From Zopfochytrium polystomum (taxonomy: Eukaryota; Chytridiomycota; Chytridiomycetes; Chytridiales; Chytridiaceae): a stretch of DNA of 64,000 bases. Below, piece by piece: positions 45,276 through 56,200 of the stretch. Where the stretch lies: contig JAIVFJ010000163.1 in assembly GCA_025765615.1 (NCBI GenBank), forward strand, positions 84,463 through 148,462, read 5' to 3'. The stretch's first letter is position 1; each line of letters begins with the position of its first letter. Below the pieces are notes generated by a model. The model had not been told where the DNA came from. It was given only the letters and a program-made list of their open reading frames with translations, and did not search any database. The translations under genes were made by a program, and so were the position numbers.

Positions 45276-47180
45276 ATGCTCGAGAAGCTCCCGATCGAGG
45301 CTCCACGGCGCATCCAGCGGCTGCTCGGCGGCGACCTCGAGACGGACGCACGCCTGACGAGTACCTGCGGGGCCCCTCACAAGGTCGGCATGCACTCCCT
45401 CGAGTGCGCCGCCTTCCTGACTTCGCAAACCTCAACCTCACCACCACCACCATTGCCGGCGAGAACCACCAAGACGACGCCGCCGACCCCGACGCCGTCA
45501 ACGGCCGCGAGCCCCACAACAACACCAACAACAACAAAAAACGCACTCTGCTCAAGCTGCGGGGACCGCCGCCGCACAGCAGCCGCCGCCGGCGGTGAAG
45601 GTGGCGGAGGAGGCGGCGGCGGAGATGGCGTCGTCCTGCTGGAGGAACCGGCGAATGTTGTGTAGCCGCCAGTTTTGCGCTGCCGGGAGGGCTGGGGCGG
45701 CCGCGCGGAAGCAGGCACCTGCCCATCTTCTTCCCCGACGACCACGACGGCGGCAGACCCTCCAGGCGGGCGTGCTTTGTCGACGATGCCAAAGGCACCG
45801 CAGCGGACTGGGCCGCGTCCTCAACTCGATTTTGGTCGCCGCCCTCGCCGCCGGCGCCCACTCGGTGGGGAGACTGTGGCCGACGGGGCGGTCGACACGG
45901 GGGCGGCGCACGGGTCCGCGCGGACGGTGCACGCCCGAATTTGACCTCGGGGACTCGCTGCACGACGCATGCGGCGAGATTGTCCGCGCAGCGTCGCGAG
46001 TTCTCCCGCGGCCGGCCCGCGGCGCCCCGCGGGCGGTCGGGGTGCCGCTCTGACGTTGTCCGGGCGGCACTGTGCAGGATCGACGCGTACGGGCCGGGTG
46101 GGTTCTTTCGGCGACGACCCGACGGGGACACGCCGCGTGGCGGCGCCGCCGCCGCTGCCGCGTTCGGGTCGCTGGTCGTGTCACTCCCCGTCGCCTTTAC
46201 CGGCGGGCAGCTGGTCGTGCGCCACGGCGGCGGCGGCGGGCGCGAGGTGGTGTACGACTGGGCCGAGCGGCCTGGAAAAAATGTGGAGGAGGAGGCTGGT
46301 CCGGTGCTATGGTGGGCGGCGTTCCTGTCGGACTGCGAGCACGAGATGCTCCCCCGTCGACGGGCTCCGGGTGACGCTTTCGTTTCAACCTGCATCGCTC
46401 CGGCGCCGTCGACGCGCCGACGCCGCAGCCGCGCCTTCGGTTCCGACGGGAGGGTGGCTCTCCCGCGGCGGCAGCGGCCGCCACCGCCGCTGCCGTCCGC
46501 CGACGTGCCCGGGTCGTCTCCAGAGACGTTTCTGCGGCAGCTGCTCGCCGACCCTCTCTTCATGCCGGACGGCGGACGCCGGGGCTTTGCGCTGTACCCG
46601 CGGCGACCTCCGTGACGAAGACTACCTGCTCGCGGTCGCGCTCGAGGCCGCCGGGTCGAGTTTGCGGTGGCGGCGGTTTACGAAGGCGAATGGAAGCGGG
46701 TCCGCGTCCGGATGACCCGGATGGATCGGCGGGGGACGAGGACGGGTCGTGGGGGCCGAGATGGGTTGTTCCGAACCGGTACGACTACGGCGACAGCATG
46801 CGGACGCTGTTTGACGAGACCGTCGTCGGGGCAGGGGGCGGCGGCGACGAAGGCGACGACGACGGCGCCTCGTCGTCCTCGCTGTGGGTGTGCTCCAGAG
46901 TAAGCACGCTCGCTGTTCACGCCTCGCAGACGCAGACGCGGCGGCACGGCGCTGCTGGTGGGGCGGAACTTTGCGGCCAAGAACGCGAGGCCTTGGAGCG
47001 ACCACCAGGCGCTGTACGACATTTTTTGCGCGCGGACGGGTGCGAGGCGTGGGAGGACGTGTGGGTGAGGAGGCCCAGCCGTTTCCCGTCCACGCGAGCA
47101 CACGGTCGTGGGCATTTACGCGGCGGCGGCGTTCATTGTGCAAGTGTGTCCCCTGTCGCCGGGAGGACAGAGGCACTCTT
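45276..47180 (+). pseudogene. Frameshifted fungal 2OG-Fe(II) oxygenase-like gene relic
   Basis: From an ATG at 45276 (MLEKLPIEAPRRIQRLLGG) the protein-like reading jumps among all three plus frames. The clearest part, about 46084-46345, reads IDAYGPGGFF, FGSLVVSLPVAFTGGQLVVR, VVYDWAER and WWAAFLSDCEHEMLP, the double-stranded beta-helix core of a fungal 2OG-Fe(II) dioxygenase family. Later fragments LADPLFMPDGG (about 46548) and DEDYLLAVALEAAG (about 46617) lie in different frames. In relatives an HxD iron-binding motif sits before TPR; here that spot reads RRRPDGDTPR with no His. The distal His (CEHEM) remains. Either this is a decaying gene or the GC-rich assembly has indels; introns with clear GT-AG sites do not rescue it. 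Confidence 0.6.
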
Positions 47181-48299
47181 GAGTATCGATCAACCACGCC
47201 TCACTTTTTATCATTTTGATTATGAAACAAGTTCTGTCTCAAGGCTCTGCTTAGTTTAATTTTTTTTTCTGCGCACAGCGTGTTTTTTGGCTGTCAATCA
47301 CAAATCGACAAAAAAAAAAAAAAAAAAAAAAAAGCAAAAAAACGGAACGGAAAGACACCCCTATTTTGCTGCCTTTCTTCAATAGACTGGATTGTTCCAA
47401 CAGGACCCTGATCGTATGTAATTGGCGAAATGTGCGAGACTTTCAGAGGCAGTTCCTTGTGGCAAACAACATGAGTCAGGTGTCAGCACAATTCAGAAAA
47501 ACCACCCAGACAAGAACAAGTTCTGTCCAGCGTTTTTTCTTTCTTTCTTTCCTCCAAGGTTGAATAAACTGTAGGAGTGCTTCCATTTTGCGTGTCAAAA
47601 AAAAAATACAAAAACGCAACAACTAGCGTTTGAATGCGAGAAATCGGATTTGGTTTTTAGTTGGATCCCACTTTTTTTCCGCATAATTTGTTTGTAACCC
47701 AACGCCGAAAAGAAAGGTGAGTCCGAAACCTGTTTTTCTGTGCGAACGAGCAAAATCATGTATCTGCCTTCAAGTTTTTAATTGCTGCGAAGACAAAACG
47801 GCGTATACTCCAGAAATGAGTTTTTTGTGCGGTATTTGCAATTCGTGTGCGATCTTGGCCAACCGCAGCCTGCAAGCGAGGCAAACCAGAAAGCGTCACC
47901 GATCGTACTTGTAATCAGAGCCAGACCACGCAAAACGTGCAAAGCTGGAGAGCAACTTGCGGCACATTGATAACAACATACTATTTTTTTCGTTGGGTTT
48001 CCTCATCCTAAGCATAGCGAACAACTCAAAAGGTACACGAGAGAATGGAATGGAAAGGAAAAAAAGGGGTGGATAAAGCGGGCGAAAATATAAAAAAAAG
48101 AAAAAAAAGGCGGTAGCTGCAAAAGTGGAAAGCAAGAAGCGCGGTAGGAATTTCAGTGCAAGTGGGGGGAGTTCATTAGAGGAAAGAGACGAGAAAGGCA
48201 AAGAGGAGATGAAAAAAAGAATGGGCATAATGCCGATCTCCATTACTGATAAAGGCCAAGCCACAAGTGGTCACGAAAGAAGAAGTACCTTCTTCAAGC
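47181..48299. other. Convergent intergenic, homopolymer-rich
   Basis: Contains a run of about 24 A at 47310-47333 and A-rich tracts near 47600 and 48090. No coding signal. Confidence 0.6.
47310..47333. repeat. Poly(A) tract
   Basis: About 24 consecutive A residues, downstream of the oxygenase relic. Confidence 0.9.
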
Positions 48300-49562
48300 C
48301 TACTCTGCCGCCGGAGCCACATCATTCTCCAGCAGGGTCAACTCGGTGTCGGCAGCGTCCTCCTCGCCAACCTGCGCCGCACCGATTTCGGCGACGCCCT
48401 CCACAAAAGCGAGGAGCCTCCCTCTTCGCCTCTCGACGATGCTGACCGTCTTCCTCAGACCGCGAAGCTCCTCCGCGATGCTCCCGTACTGGAGGCACGC
48501 GGCGACGACAATCAGGAGCTTGTAGCCGGCCGTGGAGACCTCGCGCATGCGCTCGTAGGTGATGGACGGGTCCATCATGATGATGCGTTCGACCCGCTTG
48601 ATGGCCGGGTGCGGGATGTGGTCGACTCCCATGCGCAAGTTGGTCAGCCAGTTTTTGAAATCGAAGCGGGTCATCTGCTTCTTGATCGCGGCCCAGGTCA
48701 TCGGCGCTGCGAGATTGCAACTGGCGGCGGCGGCGGCGGCGGCGCTGGAGGCGGTGGCGGTGGACGACGGCGATCCGAGGGATGATGGCGAGGACGAGGA
48801 CGACGAGAACGACGGCGTTGGCGACGGGGTAAGAGTATGGGGGTCGGCGTTTGCCACGTCATTGTTCGCAAGTGTTCCGTAGCGGTAGAGAATGCACAGG
48901 CATTCGCAGACGGTCTTCAGTTCCTCGGGGGGGCTGGCGTACCACGTTGCCTCTGTCACGTCGTGGGTTGAAATATTCCGCAGAAAGCCCCTGTAGTGGC
49001 GCAGGTGTGGTCGCTTTTCCTTTTCGGCGTCTTTGCACTCCGCTTCGGCAGCCGTAAGTTTGGCACCAAGGTCACTGACTTCAGTGGTAAGTCGACGAAG
49101 GAGGATGGCATTGGCGATGGGCAAGGTACGTGAGGCAACGAGACGAATGTTCAGGAGGGTGTGGGTTGGAAGGTAGTCAAAGATGTGCAGGAGTAGCTCG
49201 TTTGGTATGGTTGGAGGGCGGTTGGGAAGCAGAGGAGGCATAGTGCTCGAGGCGGCCTCCAAAAAGGCCGACGAGCAACTTGCAATGACAGTGCCAATCG
49301 AGCCAATCGAAGTGGATGCTCTCTCGGCAGGGAATCCTTGAACGTCAAAAGTTGAGCGGCTGGATATGGAAATGGCATTGAGCGTTGACGAAGAGGACGG
49401 CATCGTTGACTGGACTAGTTTCTGCAATGTTGAGCAATGCGCTGAATCGGACGGAATGGGCTGAGAGGGTGAAGACATGCGGGAGAGCGAGGACGATGCA
49501 GTTCCGGGCATCGCAGCATGAGCGGAGAGGAAGTTGGTGGAGAGCGACTTTCGAGGGGCCAT
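48300..49562 (-). CDS. F-box protein with a dynein-type stalk/microtubule-binding domain
   Basis: A single exon of 420 residues. Residues 1-112 are Ser/Pro-rich and disordered. Residues 118-155 form an F-box (PTIPNELLLHIFDYLPTHTL), the part that binds SKP1 in SCF ubiquitin ligases. A short coiled coil follows (156-190). Residues 190-362 match the tip of the dynein heavy-chain stalk in order: FLRNISTHDVTEATWYASPP (dynein: LTELKS.xxPP), VCECLCIL (AVCVLL), TWAAIKKQM (SWKxxKKxL), DFKNWLTNL (FLDSLxxF), DHIPHPAIKRV (ENIPxxxIKxI), DPSITYERMREVSTAGYKLL (NPEFxPExVxxxSxAAxxLC) and the closing helix VVAACLQYGSIAEEL. A Ser/Ala-rich insert (231-288) interrupts it. A second short coiled coil ends the protein. 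It could place a ubiquitin ligase on microtubules. Both assignments rest on motif reading. Confidence 0.75.
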   Translation of the reverse strand: MAPRKSLSTNFLSAHAAMPGTASSSLSRMSSPSQPIPSDSAHCSTLQKLVQSTMPSSSSTLNAISISSRSTFDVQGFPAERASTSIGSIGTVIASCSSAFLEAASSTMPPLLPNRPPTIPNELLLHIFDYLPTHTLLNIRLVASRTLPIANAILLRRLTTEVSDLGAKLTAAEAECKDAEKEKRPHLRHYRGFLRNISTHDVTEATWYASPPEELKTVCECLCILYRYGTLANNDVANADPHTLTPSPTPSFSSSSSSPSSLGSPSSTATASSAAAAAAASCNLAAPMTWAAIKKQMTRFDFKNWLTNLRMGVDHIPHPAIKRVERIIMMDPSITYERMREVSTAGYKLLIVVAACLQYGSIAEELRGLRKTVSIVERRRGRLLAFVEGVAEIGAAQVGEEDAADTELTLLENDVAPAAE

Positions 49563-50590
49563 CGTTGCTGGTGTGGGTCACTAGGCGTCGGGGCAGGCTG
49601 GGTCAGATGCTGAATTGATTTGACGGATCGATTCGCAGAGCAAGAGATATTCGACGACCTCGTGCGTGCGGAAACCGGGGATACCTTGTTCGCCGGAAGT
49701 TGAGTTGCCGGCGTGAGTGAGAGGGCTTCAAATGCCCCTGTATTTCGTTTTCGCTTGTCTCTTTTCTTTCTGTGGATAGAAATGAATGAAAAAAGAGTCA
49801 CTTCTCGTTGGGAGGGTTGTCTCGTTCGTTGAGTAGGGCGGGAGAACACGACATGGCCGTGGTCCCAAAAGCGGCAGAAAGATGGCCTGCGACAGCGCAG
49901 CGGAAGAGATGGGGAAGGGGCGGACATTCGCATATCCCCCTAACCAACCCTCACTGGCAAGGATCCACGGCTGGAGAGGAGACAGGACGGGCAGCCCGCA
50001 AGCCCCGGCGCCTTGTCTTGACGAACCACACAACTCAACTCCACTTCACATCTCACCCACCACCACCACCCTCTTCGCCATCGAGTAACAGTGTAAGAAA
50101 TCCCCGTTTCATGTACTTACCTAAGGTCACGGCTGCGGGGACAAGACCGGTCGGGCCTCTATGCAGACGATGGCGCTGGGAGAATCACCCAAACTGTTTC
50201 TAATCTTTCTTTTTTTTTTTTTTCTCTTTTTTTCTCTTTTTCCCAGTTGGCCAACAACCAATCGGACTTTGGACTGCATCACTGTTTGCCTCCATTTCCT
50301 TTTTTTTTGTCTCATTTTTTCCATTTTCTTGTTTTTCTGATAAGACGAAAAAAAAATGCGCCTGACAAAAAGGAAAGACGGGATGTGATCGCCTCCAAAA
50401 AGAGGCGTGGCGAGAAGGCGCGATGAAAATGGAGGAGAGCGGGAGAGCGAGAGGACAGAGAGAGACGGCGAGAGAGAGAGAGAGAGAGAGAGTTGAGAGA
50501 GAAAGGGACAGAGAGAGAGAGAGAGAGAAACAATAATAAAAATAACAAAGTTCCAAGACGTCATCACCACAGTGACTAAAAAAGCAATCC
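49563..50590. other. Intergenic with GA microsatellite
   Basis: Between two tandem minus-strand genes. It has T/C homopolymers at 50206-50240 and a GA tract at 50457-50527. I looked here for a downstream kinase exon of the upstream gene and found none. Confidence 0.55.
50457..50527. repeat. (GA)n microsatellite
   Basis: GA dinucleotides with a few interruptions. Confidence 0.9.
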
Positions 50591-52204
50591 TTACCCTTTG
50601 GGAAAGTACGAAACGAGCAGACTGCCATTGACGATTGCCACCTTTGGAGACCCTCCCAGAAGACTGACAACCGCATCCTCCACGACCTTGGGAGCAGGTT
50701 CCTCAGAGTCGAAGAGCTTGAGAGAGTTCAGCGACTTTCGCTTCTTCGCCCTGTTCTTTTTCTGTCTCCGCGACAGGGTGGGCGTCTCCTGAGGTGTCTG
50801 GCCATTCGGCGACGACGACGACGACGAAGGGGTGACTGCATCCACTTTCGTCACGTTCGCGCCGACGTCAGAGTCATTTTCCGAAGAGGAACCACACGTC
50901 GCGTCTGCCTTTCGTCGCTTTTCCACTAGCGTGGCCCCCTGGTCGCAGAGGGCCCCTGCAGAATTAGGTGTATGCGGAAGAGAAATAGGTTCGCTGGGTC
51001 CCCCTGGAGCGTCTTCGGATTTGGAGGTCCCGGATTTCGACTTCTTCTTCTTCTTCTTTTTCGCAATAGAGTTCGAAGTGGTCTCGATTGGGTCCATCGT
51101 TGACTCGGCTGGGTTGGGGGCCGGTTCAGAGCTATCTTTCCACGAAGGCGGAGTTGGCAAAGGCGGCGGCGTAATTGGAGTCCAGAACAGGGGCTTCGGG
51201 CGGACAGCGGGAGTCGCATTCGGAGGAGCTGACCCGACTGACGCCACCGAGGCAGATGATGAAAGTCTCTGGATTGCGGCGCCGACAGCAGAACGCGGCT
51301 GCGGCGCGGGTGAGAACGAAAGTGTTGAGTTGGACGGGGTGGGCGAAGCTGGTACAAGTCCCAACATCGGGGTGGGGAGTGGGGTTGGGGTCTTTAATCC
51401 TTGCACTAAAGTACCGCACGGCGACGTCAAGGACAACTGGATTTCAGAACCGGTGGATGGAGCTGGCGACGATGCGTCTTCGACGATGGTGGGTAGTGAC
51501 GGAGTAAATCCAGCAGTGGCGGTGCAGTCATCCTTCAATAGGGGTTGCAGTAGCGCTGAAGGTGTCAGGAAAGAAATAGCATCGACAGCATCCTTGCCAA
51601 CGGCCTCCTTGAGCGCTTGAGTCAGTCTATCGGATGCAGCTGATTCAGCTGCCTCCGCAGCCTTCAGGGACTGTACTAGTAAATCAGGGTCATCCAACTC
51701 GTCTTCAAAGTCCTCGATGTCGCTGAGAGGGTTCGTGAGGGTGGCGGAGTCGGTGCAGTGACTGTCCACTGGTGGGGAGGACAGGGCCTGCGAGCCAGAT
51801 GGAATCTCGCTTTCAGTTGGCTTCGCGCCACCCGCGCTCTGCAACTGAGGTACCGTGGAACCGACCGACAGAATGGTAGACGCAGATTCATCCGACGCAG
51901 CGCTTTGGAAAGAGCTCACCAGTGCGGGTAGTGTGAGACGGTTGGTAGAGTCCGTCGACGAACTGAGAACGTCATCTGCGGCTGAGTGTGGCCCGCTATA
52001 GTTGGCTGGACGGAAGCGTTCGCTTGCGCTAGATCTCTCTTTGGCTTCATTGGAGTCCCGATCGCGCAGTACACTTTCATCCTCTTCATCATCGAAGTCA
52101 GGCGGGTAATCGTAGACGAATGCCCAAACTCCGAGGGCCACAACCGCCAGAACGGCGACAGTGGACAAGAGGTCGAAGCGACGGTGGCGTCCTCCGACGG
52201 GCAT
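50591..52204 (-). CDS. Single-pass membrane protein with a long disordered tail, function unknown
   Basis: From the ATG at 52204 the frame gives 537 residues. Residues about 11-33 are one membrane span (LLSTVAVLAVVALGVWAFVY) after a short basic start, so it is probably a signal-anchor protein. The rest is disordered, Ser/Pro/Thr-rich, with an acidic patch (DIEDFEDELDDPDLL) and two basic patches (a run of seven Lys, and RRQKKNRAKKRKS). The last 25 residues are more ordered and end VAIVNGSLLVSYFPKG. The stop TAA lies inside a good donor sequence (GG|GTAAGG), so the protein may continue by splicing. The end vaguely recalls the segment just before the IRE1 kinase domain, but no kinase follows in the window. 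Confidence 0.65.
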   Translation of the reverse strand: MPVGGRHRRFDLLSTVAVLAVVALGVWAFVYDYPPDFDDEEDESVLRDRDSNEAKERSSASERFRPANYSGPHSAADDVLSSSTDSTNRLTLPALVSSFQSAASDESASTILSVGSTVPQLQSAGGAKPTESEIPSGSQALSSPPVDSHCTDSATLTNPLSDIEDFEDELDDPDLLVQSLKAAEAAESAASDRLTQALKEAVGKDAVDAISFLTPSALLQPLLKDDCTATAGFTPSLPTIVEDASSPAPSTGSEIQLSLTSPCGTLVQGLKTPTPLPTPMLGLVPASPTPSNSTLSFSPAPQPRSAVGAAIQRLSSSASVASVGSAPPNATPAVRPKPLFWTPITPPPLPTPPSWKDSSEPAPNPAESTMDPIETTSNSIAKKKKKKKSKSGTSKSEDAPGGPSEPISLPHTPNSAGALCDQGATLVEKRRKADATCGSSSENDSDVGANVTKVDAVTPSSSSSSPNGQTPQETPTLSRRQKKNRAKKRKSLNSLKLFDSEEPAPKVVEDAVVSLLGGSPKVAIVNGSLLVSYFPKG

Positions 52205-52323
52205 GTACACTCTTGGACTCTCCCGAAATTTGTGACAAGGAAACCAAACAACTTCGACTTGGAAAGCTTGGGCGGAGAGCAAGCAAACGTTGGCAGAGGT
52301 GTTTGGTCATTGAGACTGAAGAA

Positions 52324-52362
<39 letters not shown>

Positions 52363-53249
52363 CGAACAAACACGTTCATTGAAGCACCAAACAATGAAAG
52401 TACCCGCAATTGAACCCAAATGTAAGGTGGAACTGTTGGTACGATCCTTTCCGCTTTTACTGTGTGGAGTCTGGCACCAACTAAAGCAATGGCAGCTGTT
52501 CCACTTGTACTTTCAATCATTGAATAGTGTAACAAGTATCTTTAAAATGACTTTTCGGACCAAAACCAGATTTCGGCAACCAGACCTTGAAAGTGGCCCA
52601 TGACAACCCATCTCCACAAAGACCGAAATTTCGAGGTGTTGATACCCTCCAACTTGTTCTGTTGTCTTTCCCAAAGACAGAGAAGCACATCGCGCCAGTG
52701 TCTATCTGTCTTCACTGTTTTTGTTTATTTCTTCCTGCCTCCCTCTTTCTGTCTGTCTCTCTATCTCTCGCTTCTGCTCTCCCCCGGCCTTGTCCCTTAA
52801 GGGGAATACCGCTTCCTGTTTTGGAGTTCGCTCGCCAAGCAGAAATGAGTGGAGAAAATTGGAAAACTGCGCAAAACGGAATCAAATGGCAAGAAGACAA
52901 GCGACGGCAAGGTCGTTGACCCCAAAAAGAAAAAAATAAGGAAAAGGCAAAAGAAATGGGGATGCAATGCAGAAAAAAAAAGTATATATAAAATACACAA
53001 AAGGAATTGACCCCCCTCTCCATTCCAGTCGAGAAAATTTCATCAGACAGAAATTACACACACATAGACAAGAAAGAGAGACGGCCGGCGGCGGCAGACT
53101 GACTGGGGGACAGACGACGAGGAACAGACTACTCGACGACTCGACGAAACCGGAACCCGCTTTGGGTGACTGTGCGGGCAAGAAGAGGAAGAAGTCGAAG
53201 AACAACAACAAGGCAACCGGCGACGAAACATCCTCGGCCTGCAGCAGCG
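52205..53249. other. Divergent intergenic region
   Basis: Holds promoters of the membrane protein (-) and the large secreted protein (+). A GA tract lies at 52326-52361. No coding frame accepted. Confidence 0.6.
52326..52361. repeat. (GA)n microsatellite
   Basis: About 17 GA units, 120 bases upstream of the start codon at 52204 on the minus strand. Confidence 0.9.
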
Positions 53250-56200
53250 ATGGGCAACTCGAGAGTGGAGCATGCTTCGGCAGCACCGACCACCACACGG
53301 ACCGTGATTGCCGCATGGCTGGCGATCCTCGCAGTGTCCGCCCCGGCCATGATGATCGCTTCTTCGGTCACGCCGGCCCTGGCGCAGACGACTGCCTCGA
53401 ACTCGACAGTGCGTACCCACATCTCCCTCGTTCTGATTATCCCCGCCCTACCACTCTGCCTGTCAGTGAGCGCTGAGGGCGCGTGCTACCAGCGTTCTGA
53501 TGCCTTCTGAGGATCGCTCCTTTCTCCATTAACTCTGATGACAAATCTTTAAACTTAGGTCAAAGTGTCTAGCGCCTTCACAAAAACTGGCTACAACAAC
53601 TGCAGTACCACCATCCTTCCTTCCACTTCGACCTTCGTCACCAACGGTGTCAAGAACCTTACCTTCACTAAACTGTCGTTCGATGCGAAAACCTTCGTTA
53701 ATGGTCTGCCGACTTTTACCCTGACAAATGTGGTTGAGAAGCTTAACCCCAAGATTGCGGATGGCACCCTCACCCAACTCAAGTACACTGGTGCCAGTCA
53801 GGTGAGGAACGGCCATCGCAGTCTCTTAACCTAACTCGTCCGCAATTATAGGCAGGGAACGTTTCTCTTACATCCGATGGGACGGTCAGGAATAATGCGA
53901 AGGGTGCTCTCTACCCAGCAGGAGAGCTGACATTTTCCAACTACACTTCGGCTGTAATTGTTCCAACACCCCCAACGACGACGTCTGTGATCAACGGGAA
54001 CGCATTCCCCGACCTGGTCGTCCCATATTATTCGAACCTGTCTCTCTCGGCGAGCTCTGATGCGGCGTCCTTGTACTTCAAGTACATTTTCACCAGCGCT
54101 TCGCTTCCAAAACTGTCTATCTCCATTTTACAAGACATGTCCATGTCTTTCTTCAGTACTTCAGCGCAAACTTATTGCGTTTACAACATGCCATTCAAAA
54201 CGAATACAACGATGGCAGCGAACCTTCAAGGTGCTTCTGTTCCAATTCCTTCCTCTTTCAACTAACTCTCATGCCAATAGGTTTCAACAACTTTGTCGGC
54301 TCGGGATTCGCAAGCAACTTCTCCCTGTCCCGTTTAACTGCATTCACGAGCTCCTCGCTTACTTTTAGCAACACTTTCAATCTGGCAATTCCACAGACTC
54401 AACTATCGATCGACAACATTGGCGATGTCACCCTTTTTGTGAACGTAACGGATACGACAATCAGTAGCACTCCTTTCCTTCTGGGGACCATGCAAATTCC
54501 CAACCTCCAGTTGAACTCTACAAGCGGTTCATTTGCAACAGCGATGTCCTTGCAAGTCAATTTCCCAACAAACCCAGACGGAAGCTTGATCACAACTGCA
54601 CCTCTATTCAAACTGTTCCAGAACCAGTTCCAAAGTGCCGATCGGCGCACCGCTAGAGGCGAAGCGCCGCAAGAAGTGATCAAGGTGTCAGTTTTCGGAA
54701 CGACTGCTTCAACATCTATTCCGGTGCTGCAAGACGCGTTCGCGTCCCTCAACATTTCTACAACTGTCACCATACCAGCAGTTCCTAGCACTGTGAGCTT
54801 CAGCCCGCAAAGCATTGGGCTTCCGAAGCTTGTCAGTTACACGCCGAACACGCTTGTCTTCAGCACAACTGTAACTTTCATCCACCCTGATGCCTTTACT
54901 CTGATTAACATTGGCAACGTGAATTTCACGGCGACGCTGTCGGACGACAACTCGACGTTGGGTACTTTCACTGTGAATTCCTTCTCTTTGACGGCAGGAG
55001 ACAAACCGTACCCCGTGGCGATGACCGTGACCTTTTCGCTTTCTAACGGCAACGTCAACACCTCGACCACGCTATACAACAAGTTCTTGCGAGCCTTCGA
55101 CAGCACACAACCGACTATCACGCCCCCTAATGTTCGATGGGAGGGAGTTGCTGCCCCCCCCGCTCTTTCGTCCTTCTTCTACTACAACAAACCACTGACC
55201 TTCGACCCTGTCCCCACTGTGGCAGTGGAATTGGCCCCTATCACTCTCTCGGCTTTAACTAGCTTCAATGCTACCGCGCTGACTTTCGTCGGTGGTGTCA
55301 AACTGACTAGTTCTGCCAATATTATTAATCTGAAAACGGCAGTGTTTGGATTGGTTGCGACCTCTCCCTCATCCATTGTTGCGGGAGCAACTGGGACAGT
55401 CGATGTCACGAAGAACATGACCATCCCGAACTTGGACTTTTCCACGGCTTTGTCCCAGCAGTACACTTTCACTTACACGGTCGTCGTTGGTGCGCCCACC
55501 ACCACGCTTTACAAGCTTTTCCGCAGCGAGTTCTCCGCGTCGGCAATTGTCAATCATACGGCTGCTGTTCGATTTGCAGTCGCCGGCCCTATTGATGCTC
55601 CCGCTGTGTTCTCCTTCCTCAATTTCACTAGCACAATTACATTTGGAAATACTCCAGCACCGTCGACCAAGACTCTGTCGACGCTGGGATACTCCGCTTT
55701 GACTGGCGTTGCCCCGTCGACCCTCACGTTCACACCTTCCCTGACGTTGGCAAACAGTGACAGCGGCAGTGCTTTAGCTGTTGCTTCAGCCTTCTCTTTG
55801 GACTTCGCGATCTCCGTCCCTACCTTGAGCTCTTCCAAAGTTTCTTTCGCCACTGGTGGTGAGTCAACATTTTTGGCCCAACAACCGCGTTCACTTCATA
55901 AGGTTTAATTCCTTCCCCCATTAGTTAATGCACCTGCTGTCACCTTTGGCGCAACTCCTGGTGTATACAATCTAACCCTTTCAGTTCTATTCGCTCAAAC
56001 CAACGTTGCATCTACTCCTCTGTATCAGCTTTTCGAGAATCAGTTTTTCAACCAAACTGTTGACCCCAAGTTCCCACAAACCTTGGACATTTCTGTTACT
56101 TCGACGACTTCGACCATCCCGACCTTGGAAGATTTGTTCAACTTCACCACGTCTGCGCGCTTCGATTTGGCGCCGTTGGTCTCTACTCCGACCATTGTCT

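Noticed and set aside
45262..46563. 433-codon minus-strand open frame
   Set aside because: It is a shadow of the GC-rich oxygenase relic on the plus strand; its Arg/Pro/Gly-rich peptide has no domain, while the plus strand shows clear family blocks.
49563..50590. Search for an IRE1-like kinase domain downstream of the membrane protein
   Set aside because: No kinase motifs (glycine loop, HRD, DFG) in any minus-strand frame here.
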